Position numbers and translations under genes: made by a program. A model generated the notes under the pieces. That model ran no database searches. It saw nothing but the letters and a program-made list of their open reading frames with translations, and was not told the DNA's origin. 64,000 nt of DNA from Siphlonurus alternatus. Lineage: Eukaryota > Arthropoda > Insecta > Ephemeroptera > Siphlonuridae. Location: the NCBI GenBank assembly GCA_949825025.1, contig OX463781.1, positions 34,613,537 through 34,677,536 on the forward strand, written 5' to 3'. Of the stretch, positions 54,101-64,000 are shown piece after piece (position 1 is the stretch's first letter; each line of letters begins with the position of its first letter).

Positions 54101-57100
54101 TTAGTTTTATTCTTGAATCTTATGATTATTTTCAATATTTTCAGAAAAGAGTAGAGATTCATTGGAGAAATAACAATCTATATGCGTCGAAATACAAGCT
54201 GGAATTACAGAATATTTAATTACACTTCCGTCTACTTCCGGTGAGAATACAAAAATTAAATTGACTGTAGCTCATGAATGTGATACATGCTCATTGTAGA
54301 AGTAAGGGGAACAAGTCATCTCGGAGGTTTGCTTTGCTGATAAGAACAGGAGTCTCTACGGGGAAACGTTATCTCAAATATTCCTACCGGGGGAAGAGAA
54401 GGGGAGATGTTGTATAAAGAAGTAAAAAGATGAGGAAGGCTCTTTGTTAAATGTGATGAGAGAATGGAAATCAGAAAAAAAAAGGAATATCATAATAGCT
54501 TATGTTTATTATTTATAAATAATGTTTTGTTAATGCGTAGCATTAAAATTATATAATAAAAGTTATGAAAATATGTTAATTAATTAATAATTATGTAAAA
54601 CATAAGTCCCAAATTAATTAAATAACGAATGAAATTGAAGAAAACGAGTGTGTGTTTTTTTATAACTTACTGTATATAGTTTGAAAGTTTTTTCTATATT
54701 GGTATTAATTTTGTTGCACCAGACCTGTTTAAAATATAATATCCAAAAATTAAATTACTATATATTTCTATATTATGTTATAATATACTGCATGTATAGT
54801 CATCAGTTAAATATTAATTAGACAAATGCTGGGATATAAGTTGACCGTAACCGCAAAACCATTTAATTAATTCCGACTCGTCTCTGATCCTTTAATATAC
54901 GACCGTTTCCCCATGAGTATTATATATTTCTAAGAGTGGGCCTTATAAAGGGGCATTTCCATGGAGCGTGGAAATCGAGAAAATCGCGTGCAATAGTCAA
55001 TCAAAGGCTCGGAATTTCCTCGCCTTGCGGGGAGCGTTTTTTTGCCAACATGGCTACCATACGAGATTGAAGTAAGTGCGCTTTTCTCGCGCCGCCAAGC
55101 CTCGCTCGACATCGCTCCATGGAGATGCACCTTAAGGTTGAAACCTTCATCTGTAAGGCCTGTCTTACCTTTTTATATACTGTATATGTATGATGCTGGT
55201 TAAATTAAAAAAATTAATTCAATTGATCATTTTGCATATTATGAATTAGTTTCCCATATAATTACAATACACGATATGTACACTATTTAAAGTATTTAAG
55301 TCTATGTTCTGTTCTGTACATATTAATTAAATGTACTGTACATTAGACACAATATTTTTTTTTTAAATATTCTCTTAGCCACAAAGTAAACTTGACACTA
55401 CACACAAGGTTGACATGAAGAAAGTGGACTTTTTTTGTGATCATCAAAGTTTTTGCCTCGGGCTATCAATTATAATGACCGCGCGAGAAAACCATGCAGC
55501 TTAATTTTAGAGAATTATAATTATAACGTAAATTTTATATATTATTATTAAAGAAACTCTGTGTGTCAAAAACACAACATCATAATGTTAATTATGGGTT
55601 ATTAAATTAATATCCATTTAAAATAAACTGAATATTTTAACATTAGCTAAAAAAAAAAAAGTAATATTCACTATCTTCATAACAATTGGTTCCATTGTAT
55701 CCGGATCGCGAGAAGAACTTACCATTATTATTCAACTGAAAAAAGAAGAAAAAAAAATGTATTTTACAACATGATCTGTAAAATTACATGATAGAATGTG
55801 ACCACAAATTTGCTATCGTGAAATGTTTTTATATAAAAGCTATTATATAGCCTTGGACATATTCTAGACATAATAATTATATATACAAGAAAAAATATCA
55901 AAATAACATTAAAAAAAGTTACAATAGACATTATAGTTACATAATACAAGGAAATAATTTACAACAATATTTAATTTAAAAAAATGAGAAATTATATCAA
56001 TATATAAATATACGAGTAATATAAATACATCTATTATAATCTATTGATCTATTGATTAACAGTCGCACCTGTAAATAATTTCGCTGATATAAGCTGAATA
56101 AAATTGCATACATCTGGATTTCATATATAATGGGCGCGATTCATGAAGCAGTTTATAGCCAGGTTTCTAACCACGTTTAGCTTAACCACGTTTAACTAGG
56201 TGGTTTAACACGTAAAACAGGTATAGCTAGTTAAACGTGATTAAGCTAAACGTGATTAATATAGAAATCTGGCTATAACTGCTTCGAGAATCGCACCCAA
56301 TATATTTAATCCTGTTTTTTTTTCTGAATTTCTGTATGGATTGATGTTATATTTTTCTTTGAACTCTAATGTAAGCAGCCTTCACATTGTTCCAATGTTG
56401 TGTTAATTAATAAGGCAGTGTGTTGCTATATGTTATACGTAGCTCCCGCGGCTTGCAATCGAGAGCTATTTAAGTGACAAACAAGTTTTTACTTGAATTA
56501 GTATATGCGGCCTAATCAGCAAAACTCCCAAGTTGCAGTTTCACATACTGTATAATAATATTTTGTTGTAATATTTGAACTCGCATTTAATTAATTTTTT
56601 TAACGTCTAATTGAAATTTCTTGTGAAAAAGAGTAAATAAATTTAAAGCAGCTATTTTGTTAAAAAATACGGATTCGAAGCTATATTTCATCTATTTGAA
56701 ACAGGAATAAATTAATTATTATTAATTAAAGTTTCAAAGCGGGGTCAGACGAAGCTTCCTGGGAGTTTTAACCACACCTGTCAGTGCTATAAAATGTGTA
56801 ATTTTCTATCAATGTTATCATTTTTAATCGTTTTATTGTCAATAAAAACATAAAATAATTAATATGTATTTTTCTTTATTTTAATCATTGAAAGGTGACA
56901 CGCACAATTTTGAAATTATAAAGTTTTATGAAGTACTAATACTACTAATTAAATAGAAATAACTTTTTAACAGAAAATTATTATAAATTCAATTAAGCAA
57001 AAAAAAATTTATTTTTACTTTTATTTATTTATTTTTTTTTTGCTTATTATATAATATTAATTATATATATTGTCATTTTTATTGTTTATTGAACATGACA

Positions 57101-58674
57101 TGTTCACATATTTATATTATACATTTTATATTTAATACAGTATACGTATTAATTAAACGTATAAACTATAGCTATATATATATTATTTAGATATTTACTA
57201 CTATCTGTATAATTCTTATACAGTATATTCTTATATAATATTAAAATTTAGCATTAATATATATTATATAATATTATGTCTCTATTGTGTAAAATATATA
57301 TATATATTATATTTGATGCTATATATGTATAACAATATATAATTATTATAGTATACATAATAATGAAGTTCGATCATCAATGAAATAAAATTGCATTACA
57401 ATGAAGCAATAATTCAAAACAAACTAATTAACCTCTTTCTTTAATTAACCTCGACGAATCAGACATGTATTTTGGCAGTTTTGGCAACGAATTACTTTGT
57501 GTACATGTACTCTAGCTGTTTTCGTATATTATTCGTGTGAGTCATCAATGCGAGTCTTTTCTGTTAATAAAAATGAGTAAGACAATGAGCAAGAAGTGTT
57601 CTTAAAATTTCGTAGCCATGCACCGTTTCAAAGCTATATACGATAGCGCAAAGAACATTTTGTAGGTAATTTCGTTATCCATAACTTTGTGTCAATTGTA
57701 AACTATCTTGTTCATCGGAGACTTCCGGTCGCTTTTTAACATGCAATACCGGCAATACCGCAATGTGATAATTGGTATTTGTGTCGCTCAGGCGCGGAGC
57801 TATATTATAGCCAGAAACGGGGGGGAAAAAAAAAAAAAAAAGATCAGGAGTCGCGACATCTAATATAAAGTCAATTCTTATATAGTACAAAAGTGGGGAA
57901 TCTCTATCTATTATATAATTAAACAGAAATCGAGTCGCGACATCTAATATTAAAGTCAATTCTTATATAGTACAAAAGTGGGGAATCTCTATCTATATAA
58001 TTAAACAGAAATCGGCCACATTAAATAATAATAATGAAAAAAATAAATTGAAGATCCGATTCACCTTTCCCTCTCCCTCGTGCCACCCCTCACCCCCTTG
58101 GATACGAGTGCATGCAAACACTTTAATTTAATTTGTAAAATATCTTAGGATTTTGTATTTTTATGTTAAGTAATTTTCTCATAATTTATATTACAAGATT
58201 TTTAAAGACATTATAGATGCAAACAAAAGGATATGGGATGCAATTTAAACATTTTTTTCCCTCTACATATTTTATAATAATTTAATTATACTGTATAATA
58301 TAATATTGTCTATTATTTCTCATTTAATTCCTTTTTGAATGAGGAATGTTCATCGATCTTTAATTAACAAAAACATGAACATTTATGATAATTATATATA
58401 CAATTTAATATACAAACAATTTTTTTATAAAACAGTTAATTAATTTTTTTTAATTTTTATAGTTTAATTACAAATCATAATTATTTTTATAAGCAAAAAA
58501 AAAGTTGATATCTATTTACATATAACATAATATATTTTATGACGATCGAATTATATATCATTCTTAAAGTGAAGGATCTACCTTGGTGCCCGAGGATCCA
58601 AGACGGTGGAAGACGGTCCCGGAGGTGAGACAGGTGCACACGGCGAGCAGGATGAGGCACCAAGTCAGCTTCAT
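48148..58674 (-). CDS. FSTL1: Follistatin-related protein 1 (FSTL1), 7 coding exons, 294 aa
   Basis: Secreted SPARC/follistatin-family glycoprotein; in vertebrates FSTL1 modulates BMP/TGF-beta signalling. Exons in transcript order: 58674-58582, 55735-55723 (13 nt), 52481-52248, 50848-50662, 49960-49848, 49182-49119, 48328-48148. All have AG/GT borders and consistent phases, 885 nt in total. Residues 1-19 form a signal peptide (MKLTWCLILLAVCTC...). A follistatin-N and Kazal module covers 37-109 (CGGVTCRAGREC, then VCASNGRSYRSHCELHREAC). A helical region follows (114-175). An EF-hand loop at 188-199 has D188, D190, D192 and E199. A VWC-like module covers 215-249 (VDCNTCLCACGRWVCSSAVC). The tail is basic. 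Domain order and length match vertebrate FSTL1 (about 308 aa). The first EF-hand is not recognisable. Confidence 0.93.
48979..49018. repeat. (TA)n microsatellite in FSTL1 intron 6
   Basis: About 40 bp of TA repeats. A shorter TA tract lies at 51138-51163 in intron 3. Confidence 0.85.
50017..50294. mobile_element. Foldback element in FSTL1 intron 4
   Basis: CTGGAAGGTAGCATGCAG and ATACGTTTGTCCGGAAA on the left are matched by complements on the right (TTTCCGGACAAACGTAT, TGCATACCTTCCAG). The centre is near 50150. Confidence 0.75.
52557..52696. mobile_element. Short MITE, CGTCGCCTT family, in FSTL1 intron 2
   Basis: Ends GTACACTCGTCGCCTTAG and CTAAGGCGACGACTGTAC are near-perfect complements, with a nested inner hairpin around ATCACCATGCCC. 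It lies 76 bp upstream of exon 3. This is the best-preserved copy of the family. Confidence 0.85.
53055..53453. mobile_element. TTAA-flanked foldback MITE, 399 bp, in FSTL1 intron 2
   Basis: Exact TTAA at 53051-53054 and 53454-53457. Ends GGTAGAGATAACGTCGG and, complemented, GGTAGAGATAATGTCGG. Arms continue through CAGCTGTTTTTTTAGCTCC and AATTTTTTGAGAGGCAGA. The centre is near 53235. Confidence 0.9.
54948..55133. mobile_element. MITE, 186 bp, in FSTL1 intron 2
   Basis: Terminal repeats AAGGGGCATTTCCATGGAGC and, complemented, AAGGTGCATCTCCATGGAGC. The interior is GC-richer than its surroundings. The terminus resembles those of the elements at 30384 and 37569. Confidence 0.8.
56132..56298. mobile_element. 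Foldback MITE, 167 bp, in FSTL1 intron 1
   Basis: Ends GGGCGCGATTCATGAAGC and, complemented, GGGTGCGATTCTCGAAGC. The arms repeat a CACGTTTAGCTTAACCACG-like motif and its complement. The flanking trinucleotide is AAT on both sides. Confidence 0.85.
57848..58013. repeat. Tandem duplication, two copies of an 82-84-bp unit, in FSTL1 intron 1
   Basis: GAGTCGCGACATCTAATAT...GGGAATCTCTATCTAT...AAACAGAAATC occurs at 57848-57931 and again at 57932-58013. The copies differ only by small indels, so the duplication is recent. Confidence 0.9.
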
Positions 58675-58911
58675 TTCGCTCCCGTGGTCGACGACACAGT
58701 GCGGGAAAGTGCGAGGCTGCTAGCGGAGGCGGCCAACAATTGAGCGCACCACTGCAGCGCGCCATCTCACTTGCAAATATAAGAAGTTTTCGAGACTCGA
58801 TCAGGGTCAGGGTTAATTAATAGATATTTATCCGAAAAACTTAATTGTTTTAAATATATTTTTTTATCTTTCTTATTTTATTGATATAATTTACATACAT
58901 ATATAATATTT

Positions 58912-58949
<38 letters not shown>

Positions 58950-59499
58950 TATATAATATATATTCTGCACACTGATGTCTTTGTGTTCAATAAATAATTT
59001 ATATATAATATATTATATTATATATACTTATTCAATTTTATTTTATAACAAATTTCTTAATTTAATTGATTCTTTGATTATTTAATAATACAATTTTATA
59101 CAATTTGTGTATTTTTTTTTTTAACTCTAGCATATAATTGTTACTTAATTAATTCTTAACAATTATAACTTTGGCCTGCGTCCTAAAAACCTCATCATGT
59201 AATTGATTCTATGATTGCAGTATATATATAGGATCATATGAATGGAAATTATATAATAAAGAATTTTGAATTTACAATTTACGAATTTATTAATTACCAT
59301 AAAAATTAGGAAATAATAACAAGCTTAATAGCTAGAGTTTTCTAGTCTTGAAACTCGGTGAAAATAAAGGCCCGAGCTTATAATGGCGATTAAGGTTACT
59401 AAGGTGTCTTTTATCAAAAATCTTAGAATTTTAAGGAACTTAATTTGCACCTTGCAAAACATGGCAACACTATTTAATTAATTCGTATTTTCACCGCGT
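58675..59499. other. Intergenic part of the FSTL1-TXNL4A head-to-head spacer
   Basis: The first 110 bp upstream of the FSTL1 ATG are GC-rich (probable 5' UTR or promoter). The rest is AT-rich, with TA tracts at about 58915-58965. Confidence 0.4.
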
Positions 59500-59511
59500 A
59501 TTTTAGGTTAA

Positions 59512-59598
59512 CCAATCCCAGCCAATCAACGTGCATAACAGCTTTTTTTCTATCCTCCGGCTTCGACCAATCACACGATGTTGTCAAAACGTCAGCTG
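59512..59598 (+). promoter_or_regulatory. Candidate TXNL4A promoter: three CCAAT boxes and an E-box
   Basis: CCAAT occurs at 59512-59516, 59522-59526 and 59567-59571, all in the sense direction, followed by CAGCTG at 59593-59598, about 100-190 bp before the ATG. Clustered CCAAT boxes suggest NF-Y control. This is motif evidence only. Confidence 0.45.
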
Positions 59599-59699
59599 TT
59601 CGTTGTTTGTGTTTGTGTTCATTTCTGAATTTTCTGATTTTCTGGGTCCAGTGATTTAATTTTACTTTTGATCTAAGCGCATTTTTACTCAGTTCAACA

Positions 59700-60519
59700 A
59701 TGTCTTACATGCTAGGGCATTTACACAATGGCTGGCAAGTGGACCAAGCAATTTTATCAGAAGAAGATCGAGTTGTGGTACGTATTACAACATCTCAGGA
59801 TAGCAAGCTGCAGATGTCGGGCATTTTCATTATAATAGCATAATTATGACACTCATTATTACTCTTGCCATGCTCTTGCAGTCTATTCAGCTGTAGAGTT
59901 ATTCTGTATCATATGCAGTATTTGATGTGCATACTGCATGCATAAATATGCATAATTATGTATCTGCATACGTATGTATGCATATTGTATTACAAATTAA
60001 TTAAAAAGAATTTAGGCAAGTCCGGCAGGATGCTTAATATACCATGTTTATCATACTGTACTGGGCCTATAGTTCGTAATTCAGGTATGGTACAGTACAT
60101 TAATTGTAATTATTATTTCAGGTTATTCGCTTTGGCCACGACTGGGATCCAACTTGCATGAAGATGGATGAAGTTCTTTATAGCATTGCAGAGAAAGTTA
60201 AAAACTTTGCAGTCATCTATTTAGTTGACATAACCAAAGTACCAGATTTTAATAAAATGTAAGTATTATGCATACTGTAATACACTCAGCAGAGCAAAAA
60301 TTATTTTATAATTAATTAATATCTCTTTTAAAGGAAGAACAGTTTAAATTTCAAATTTGACTATATAATTGATAACAATCTTCTGATGAGTCAAACATTT
60401 TATTCGCCACCTTGCTATGGCTTGGCAGATAGTGGCAAGCACATTCCATCCACAGGAGCTATTGCGTTTCGGCCTGTCAGATACTTAGGAACACTGGTAA
60501 TCACCATATATGTACCAGT

Positions 60520-60607
<88 letters not shown>

Positions 60608-61926
60608 TTGTTTATTGAACACAAAAACAGTGTACAGAATAGATTATAAAATATTATATAATAATAACCTAAAAAATAAAAGAAAAATATTGATTATATT
60701 ATACATACATATATTATTATTATACAAACATATATAGTAAGTTGAAAAACTTACTATATGTCATCTTCATATACAGGGTGTCCCAAAGATCTTTAGGTTT
60801 TTCAAACTCTAATAGCAACCGTTTAGTATTTTTTAATGTTCACTTTATATATGCATACATCAAATTAAAGCTCTGAATTTAACATTTTCAAACATGTGAA
60901 CAGAAAAAAAAATTTGGAAGGTGATATTTTCTTTTTACCCGCTAGAAGGCAAAATGGGAGCTTTTTGCACTTTTTCGTGCATCGTTTTTTGGACGAATTG
61001 TTCCCAGGCATATGGATCGACGTGGGACCCCACAACATGGATCCCCAGGTTCTCTGACGTCACTCCCTCAGAATTCTTCCTACGGGACTATGTGAAGGAC
61101 GACGTATTCAAAATTCCAGTGTGAGACTTATTGGAGTAGCTAAAGCAAGGCATCACCACCACGATCCAGTCCACCGTGGTGCCTGTCATGCTGCACAATG
61201 CGTGGCGTGAGTTCTAGGAGGGACTGGATGTTTGCTGAGCCACCAACGGAGTCCATTTAGAGAGGTCTTGTAGCATTTGCATTCAAAAAAATCAACAAGC
61301 ATAAGAATTAATGCAATCAATTTTTAGGTGCAGGTGCACTCGTGATTCAGGAAAAAAAAGTGACCATTTTGCTTTCTAACGGTTAGAAAAGAAAAATCAC
61401 ATTTAAAACAAAAAAATCTGTTTACAGTTTTGAAAATGTTAAATTCAGAGCATTAATTTGATGTATATAAAGTAAACATTAAAAAATATTAAACGGTTGC
61501 TATTTGGGTTTGAAAAATCTAAAGATCTTTGGGACACCCTATATATATATATATATATATGTGCATGATATTTGTCAGACCAGACAGAAGGCCCCTTACC
61601 TGGTAGGCTGAAACATCCTTACTCCTGCAATTTGGAATATACTCGCCGTTATCTGAGAAGCCATTGTGAGGTGATGAAAATGATGTTTTTGACATATTGG
61701 TACATGTTGCAGGTACGAGTTGTATGATCCATGCACTGTGATGTTCTTCTTCCGCAACAAGCACATCATGATTGACTTGGGCACCGGCAACAACAACAAG
61801 ATCAACTGGCCCCTCGAGGACAAGCAGGAGATGATTGACATTGTTGAGACAGTGTACAGAGGAGCACGAAAAGGCAGAGGTCTCGTCGTCTCACCAAAAG
61901 ACTACTCAACCAAATATCGCTACTAA
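59700..61926 (+). CDS. TXNL4A: Thioredoxin-like protein 4A / DIM1, U4/U6.U5 tri-snRNP 15-kDa protein, 3 exons, 142 aa
   Basis: Essential component of the U5 snRNP and tri-snRNP, needed for pre-mRNA splicing in the nucleus. Exons 59700-59777, 60122-60258 and 61713-61926 join with correct phases (429 nt). The product is exactly the conserved 142 aa and near-identical to known DIM1: HLHNGWQVDQAILSEEDRVV, RFGHDWDPTCMKMDEVLYSI, FFFRNKHIMIDLGTGNNN, and C-terminal KGRGLVVSPKDYSTKYRY. It has the thioredoxin fold without the redox CxxC, as usual for DIM1. Residue 6 is Gly where the family, as recalled, has Pro. Intron 2 (60259-61712) is swollen by a foldback, a TA repeat and a mariner remnant. Confidence 0.98.
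60527..60604. repeat. (TA)n microsatellite in TXNL4A intron 2
   Basis: About 78 bp of TA repeats. Confidence 0.95.
60774..61541 (+). pseudogene. Decayed mariner/Tc1-type transposon with about 115-bp terminal inverted repeats
   Basis: Flanked by TA. The left end CAGGGTGTCCCAAAGATC matches the complement of the right end, and the arms extend through CAACCGTTTAGTATTTT and AGCTCTGAATTTAAC. Inside, in plus frames broken by stops and an internal deletion, are pieces of a DDE transposase C-terminus: PRFSDVTPSEFFLRDYVKDD (like the family's SPDLTPxDFFLWGxxKD) and AWREF, LDVC, then ATNGVHLE at about 61190-61265. The catalytic N-terminal part is largely missing. It is a dead, internally deleted copy. 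Confidence 0.85.
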
Positions 61927-61943
61927 GAAGATCTAGCGAGTGC

Positions 61944-61949
61944 AATAAA
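61944..61949 (+). terminator. TXNL4A polyadenylation signal
   Basis: AATAAA 18 bp after the stop codon; the implied 3' UTR would be very short. A chance match is possible in AT-rich DNA, but the position is reasonable. Confidence 0.6.
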
Positions 61950-63447
61950 ACTGGGACTTCTTCATGTTATTGAGAAAAATTCTGTTTTACTTTTATTATG
62001 AAAGCAGTTTATTAAATATTATTTGTGATTGTATGACTGCGGAAAGCAAGAAAGACCTTACTTAATTTTTTTATCAATTAAAATAAATCATCACGTTCGT
62101 AATTAACAAAGTGTAGTAAGAAAATTGAAGCTAATTACATACAAATTGCTAAACATCCATATTTTTGTTTGACCGTTTGGTTTTTTATTGTTGAGGGAAA
62201 GTTTAGAGTTGTATAAAAAACGTTTTTAATTTTGTGATTCTGAGGCGACGATAATTTCGCTTTTTTTTTCTTTTTTTTTTGTCGCGTTGCGAACAATAAT
62301 TTGGGGGAGCCGGGTCCCTTGAGCCAATACTAATAAAATTGTATTAGGGTAGGGTGACCAGATATCTTGATGTTCAAAACGGTACATGCCCCCAAGATAG
62401 AGGCCTGAAGGGCCAAAACCCCCGCCGGAGGTGCGATTTTTTTGGGTGCCACGCCCCCTTTTTCACTTTTTTTTTTCTTAATAGATTTTTTTTTTTATGA
62501 AGCCGTTTTTTCCGAAAAAAAATTATTTTATTGGTAAATCCATTAAAGAATTTTCGTCACAGATTATAGCAATTATTACGTAAGTATTTTTTAATTGGTA
62601 CCATAGTTCAGACGAAGTTTAAGTAAAACGCTGTTTTCTAGCTGTTCCATAAGGCTGCATGTTTAAGGGTTCAGGAAAACAAACTTTGGTATTTTTTTTT
62701 TTTTTTGCGATGAATTTATTTGAGATGAAATTTTTTTGGTTTTCATTTTTCACACTAATGCAGGACAGGTTAAAATATTTTAAGGAAATAAAATAATAAA
62801 TAATGCAATCGCTCACTCTACTTTAAATAAATAAAATAATATAAATAATTGCATTTTTTTATATATATAATTATACTTTTCATAGGATTAGAAAAAAATA
62901 TTTATTATAGTCACCATGCAAGAAAACTGTGCCAGTGAGCTGATTTCCTAATTAACCTTTTTTCTTGGCCTGGCCACGATCCTATTATGTTGTAAAGTTG
63001 CATGTAAATAAAAAGAAACAAAAGCAATAAAAGAAATACTCAAAAAGCATAACTTCGAAAAATACTTTTCCAAGAAAAAAATATACAGTATTTTAAATTG
63101 ACTTTTTTTTTTTATTTCGTTATCAAATTTTCCGTCTCCATCCACAATATTTCTAAATGTACGTACGCCGTGTTACTTAAATAATGCATTATATATTTGT
63201 TTATAAATAAATAAAACTTAATATAATGTCACGAGATAAATTATAGAGAAAAAAAAAAGTGAAGTATAAAGCAAGAAATTAATTTGAATTACTTTTAATC
63301 GAACTGTTCATTTTGCAAATAGTGTGAACTCTTGTTAGAGTGAAATAGCTGAAGAAGTTATATAAATTGAATTAATTTATAGCATTCAAATTGGACTTAA
63401 AGTAAAGTGCGCGCTAGAAAAAAAAGTTGAGTTAGTATTTTCTAAAA
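61950..63447. other. AT-rich intergenic DNA
   Basis: No gene recognised. At about 62345-62450 a GGGTGACCAGATATC stretch and GC-richer sequence may be a decayed DNA-element end. T-runs are frequent. Confidence 0.4.
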
Positions 63448-64000
63448 ATAGTTCAAGTAGTCCTCCATATCAAACCAAAATTCAAAAAATTCTATCTCAA
63501 ATAGGTTTGCCAGAAAAAAATTCCAAAGTCAGAGTGAACGCGTCGCTTAACAAGGGGCCTTACCTGACAAAAACCCTCGAATATCTCGAAAAAATACACC
63601 GTTAGGTGGTATGAAAAAAATATAGTGATGTTCTATGACCCAAGCTTTAACCAAAAACCGATTAAAAAAAATTTCGCTCGAATCCATTTTTCCGTAAAAA
63701 AATAATAAAAAATCTTATGGGAATTAACATGGTAGATTTTCTTGATTTTTTTACGGAAAAATGGATTCGAGAGAATTTTTTTTAATCGGTTTTTGGTTAA
63801 AGCTTGGGTCATAGAACATCACTACATTTTTTTCATACCACCTAACGGTGTATTTTTTTGAGATATTCGAGGGTTTTTGTCAGGTAAGGCCCCATGTTAA
63901 GCGACACGTTCACTCTGACTTTGGAATTTTTTTCTGGCAAACCTATTTGAGATAGAATTTTTTGAATTTTGGTTTGATATGGAGGACTACTTGAACTATT
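63448..64000. mobile_element. Large foldback element reaching the window edge
   Basis: 63448-63712 is almost perfectly complementary to 63737-64000 (AATAGTTCAAGTAGTCCTCC against GGAGGACTACTTGAACTATT; also CACCGTTAGGTGGTATGA and AACCAAAAACCGATT with complements). The loop is about 25 bp near 63725. The right arm still pairs at the last base, so the element probably continues beyond the window. Confidence 0.9.

Larger units (their letters stand above)
60390..61702. mobile_element. Imperfect long inverted repeat flanking the mariner remnant in TXNL4A intron 2
   Basis: 60390-60510 and the complement of 61568-61702 are alignable but diverged: GTCAAACATTTTATTCGCC against GTCAAAAACATCATTTTC, then AATGGCTT/CAGATA-type blocks, a CAGGAG block, and TTTC(G/A)GCCT. 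Translating the two arms gives similar peptides (SPPCYGLADSGKHIP and SSPHNGFSDNGEYIP), which is an arm artefact or a decayed shared sequence. Confidence 0.55.

Noticed and set aside
60921..61124. Independent 67-aa gene on the plus strand
   Set aside because: It is the decayed mariner transposase C-terminus inside a TXNL4A intron.
62340..62470. Complete hAT-type MITE starting GGGTGACCAG
   Set aside because: Only one end-like sequence is seen; no matching opposite end or target duplication was found.

Overview
This is eukaryotic nuclear DNA, very AT-rich, with short GC-rich exons, GT-AG introns, long di- and trinucleotide repeats and very many inverted-repeat elements. A Beaten-path type immunoglobulin gene points to an arthropod. 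The heavy AG/AT microsatellite load fits a crustacean such as a decapod, but that is a guess.

Four genes can be read exon by exon. (1) 14997-17375 (+): the last three coding exons of a beat-like gene (second Ig domain plus hydrophobic tail); its 5' exons were not found. (2) 29713-37024 (+): a complete 13-exon gene for the signal recognition particle receptor alpha subunit (SRPRA, 636 aa). (3) 58674-48148 (-): a complete 7-exon follistatin-like 1 gene (FSTL1, 294 aa), including a 13-nt micro-exon. (4) 59700-61926 (+): a complete 3-exon TXNL4A/DIM1 spliceosomal gene (142 aa). SRPRA and TXNL4A are housekeeping genes; FSTL1 and Beat are secreted or cell-surface proteins. They are not functionally linked. 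FSTL1 and TXNL4A are head-to-head, with about 1.0 kb between their start codons.

The rest is dominated by mobile-element debris. It includes two truncated copies of one LINE family (about 280-770 minus, 5200-6063 plus), a probable 5S-rRNA-headed SINE (12595-13035 minus), a decayed mariner inside a TXNL4A intron, hAT-like MITEs at 39755-39966, 45756-45922 and 47646-47818, and about fifteen foldback (hairpin) elements. Several foldbacks form families: TTAA-flanked elements (2329-3579, 2669-3011, 28730-29447, 53055-53453); elements ending in AAGGnGC (30384-30646, 37569-37712, 54948-55133, probably 22200-22382); a 300-bp pair in opposite orientation (9280-9580, 10625-10927); and a short four-copy family with termini like GTACAcTCGTCGCCTT (20855, 28533, 33780, 52557).

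The most unusual region is 39.6-46.3 kb, a giant imperfect palindrome about 6.7 kb long. Its right arm is interrupted by a 1.85-kb Drosophila-FB-like element (42171-44021) whose arms are arrays of the motif AAGTAGTC/GACTACTT, including an exact-period 73-bp tandem array. Comparing the two arms lets later insertions be recognised against an empty site. No CRISPR, tRNA gene or intact transposase gene was found. All coordinates were read by eye, without alignment tools.
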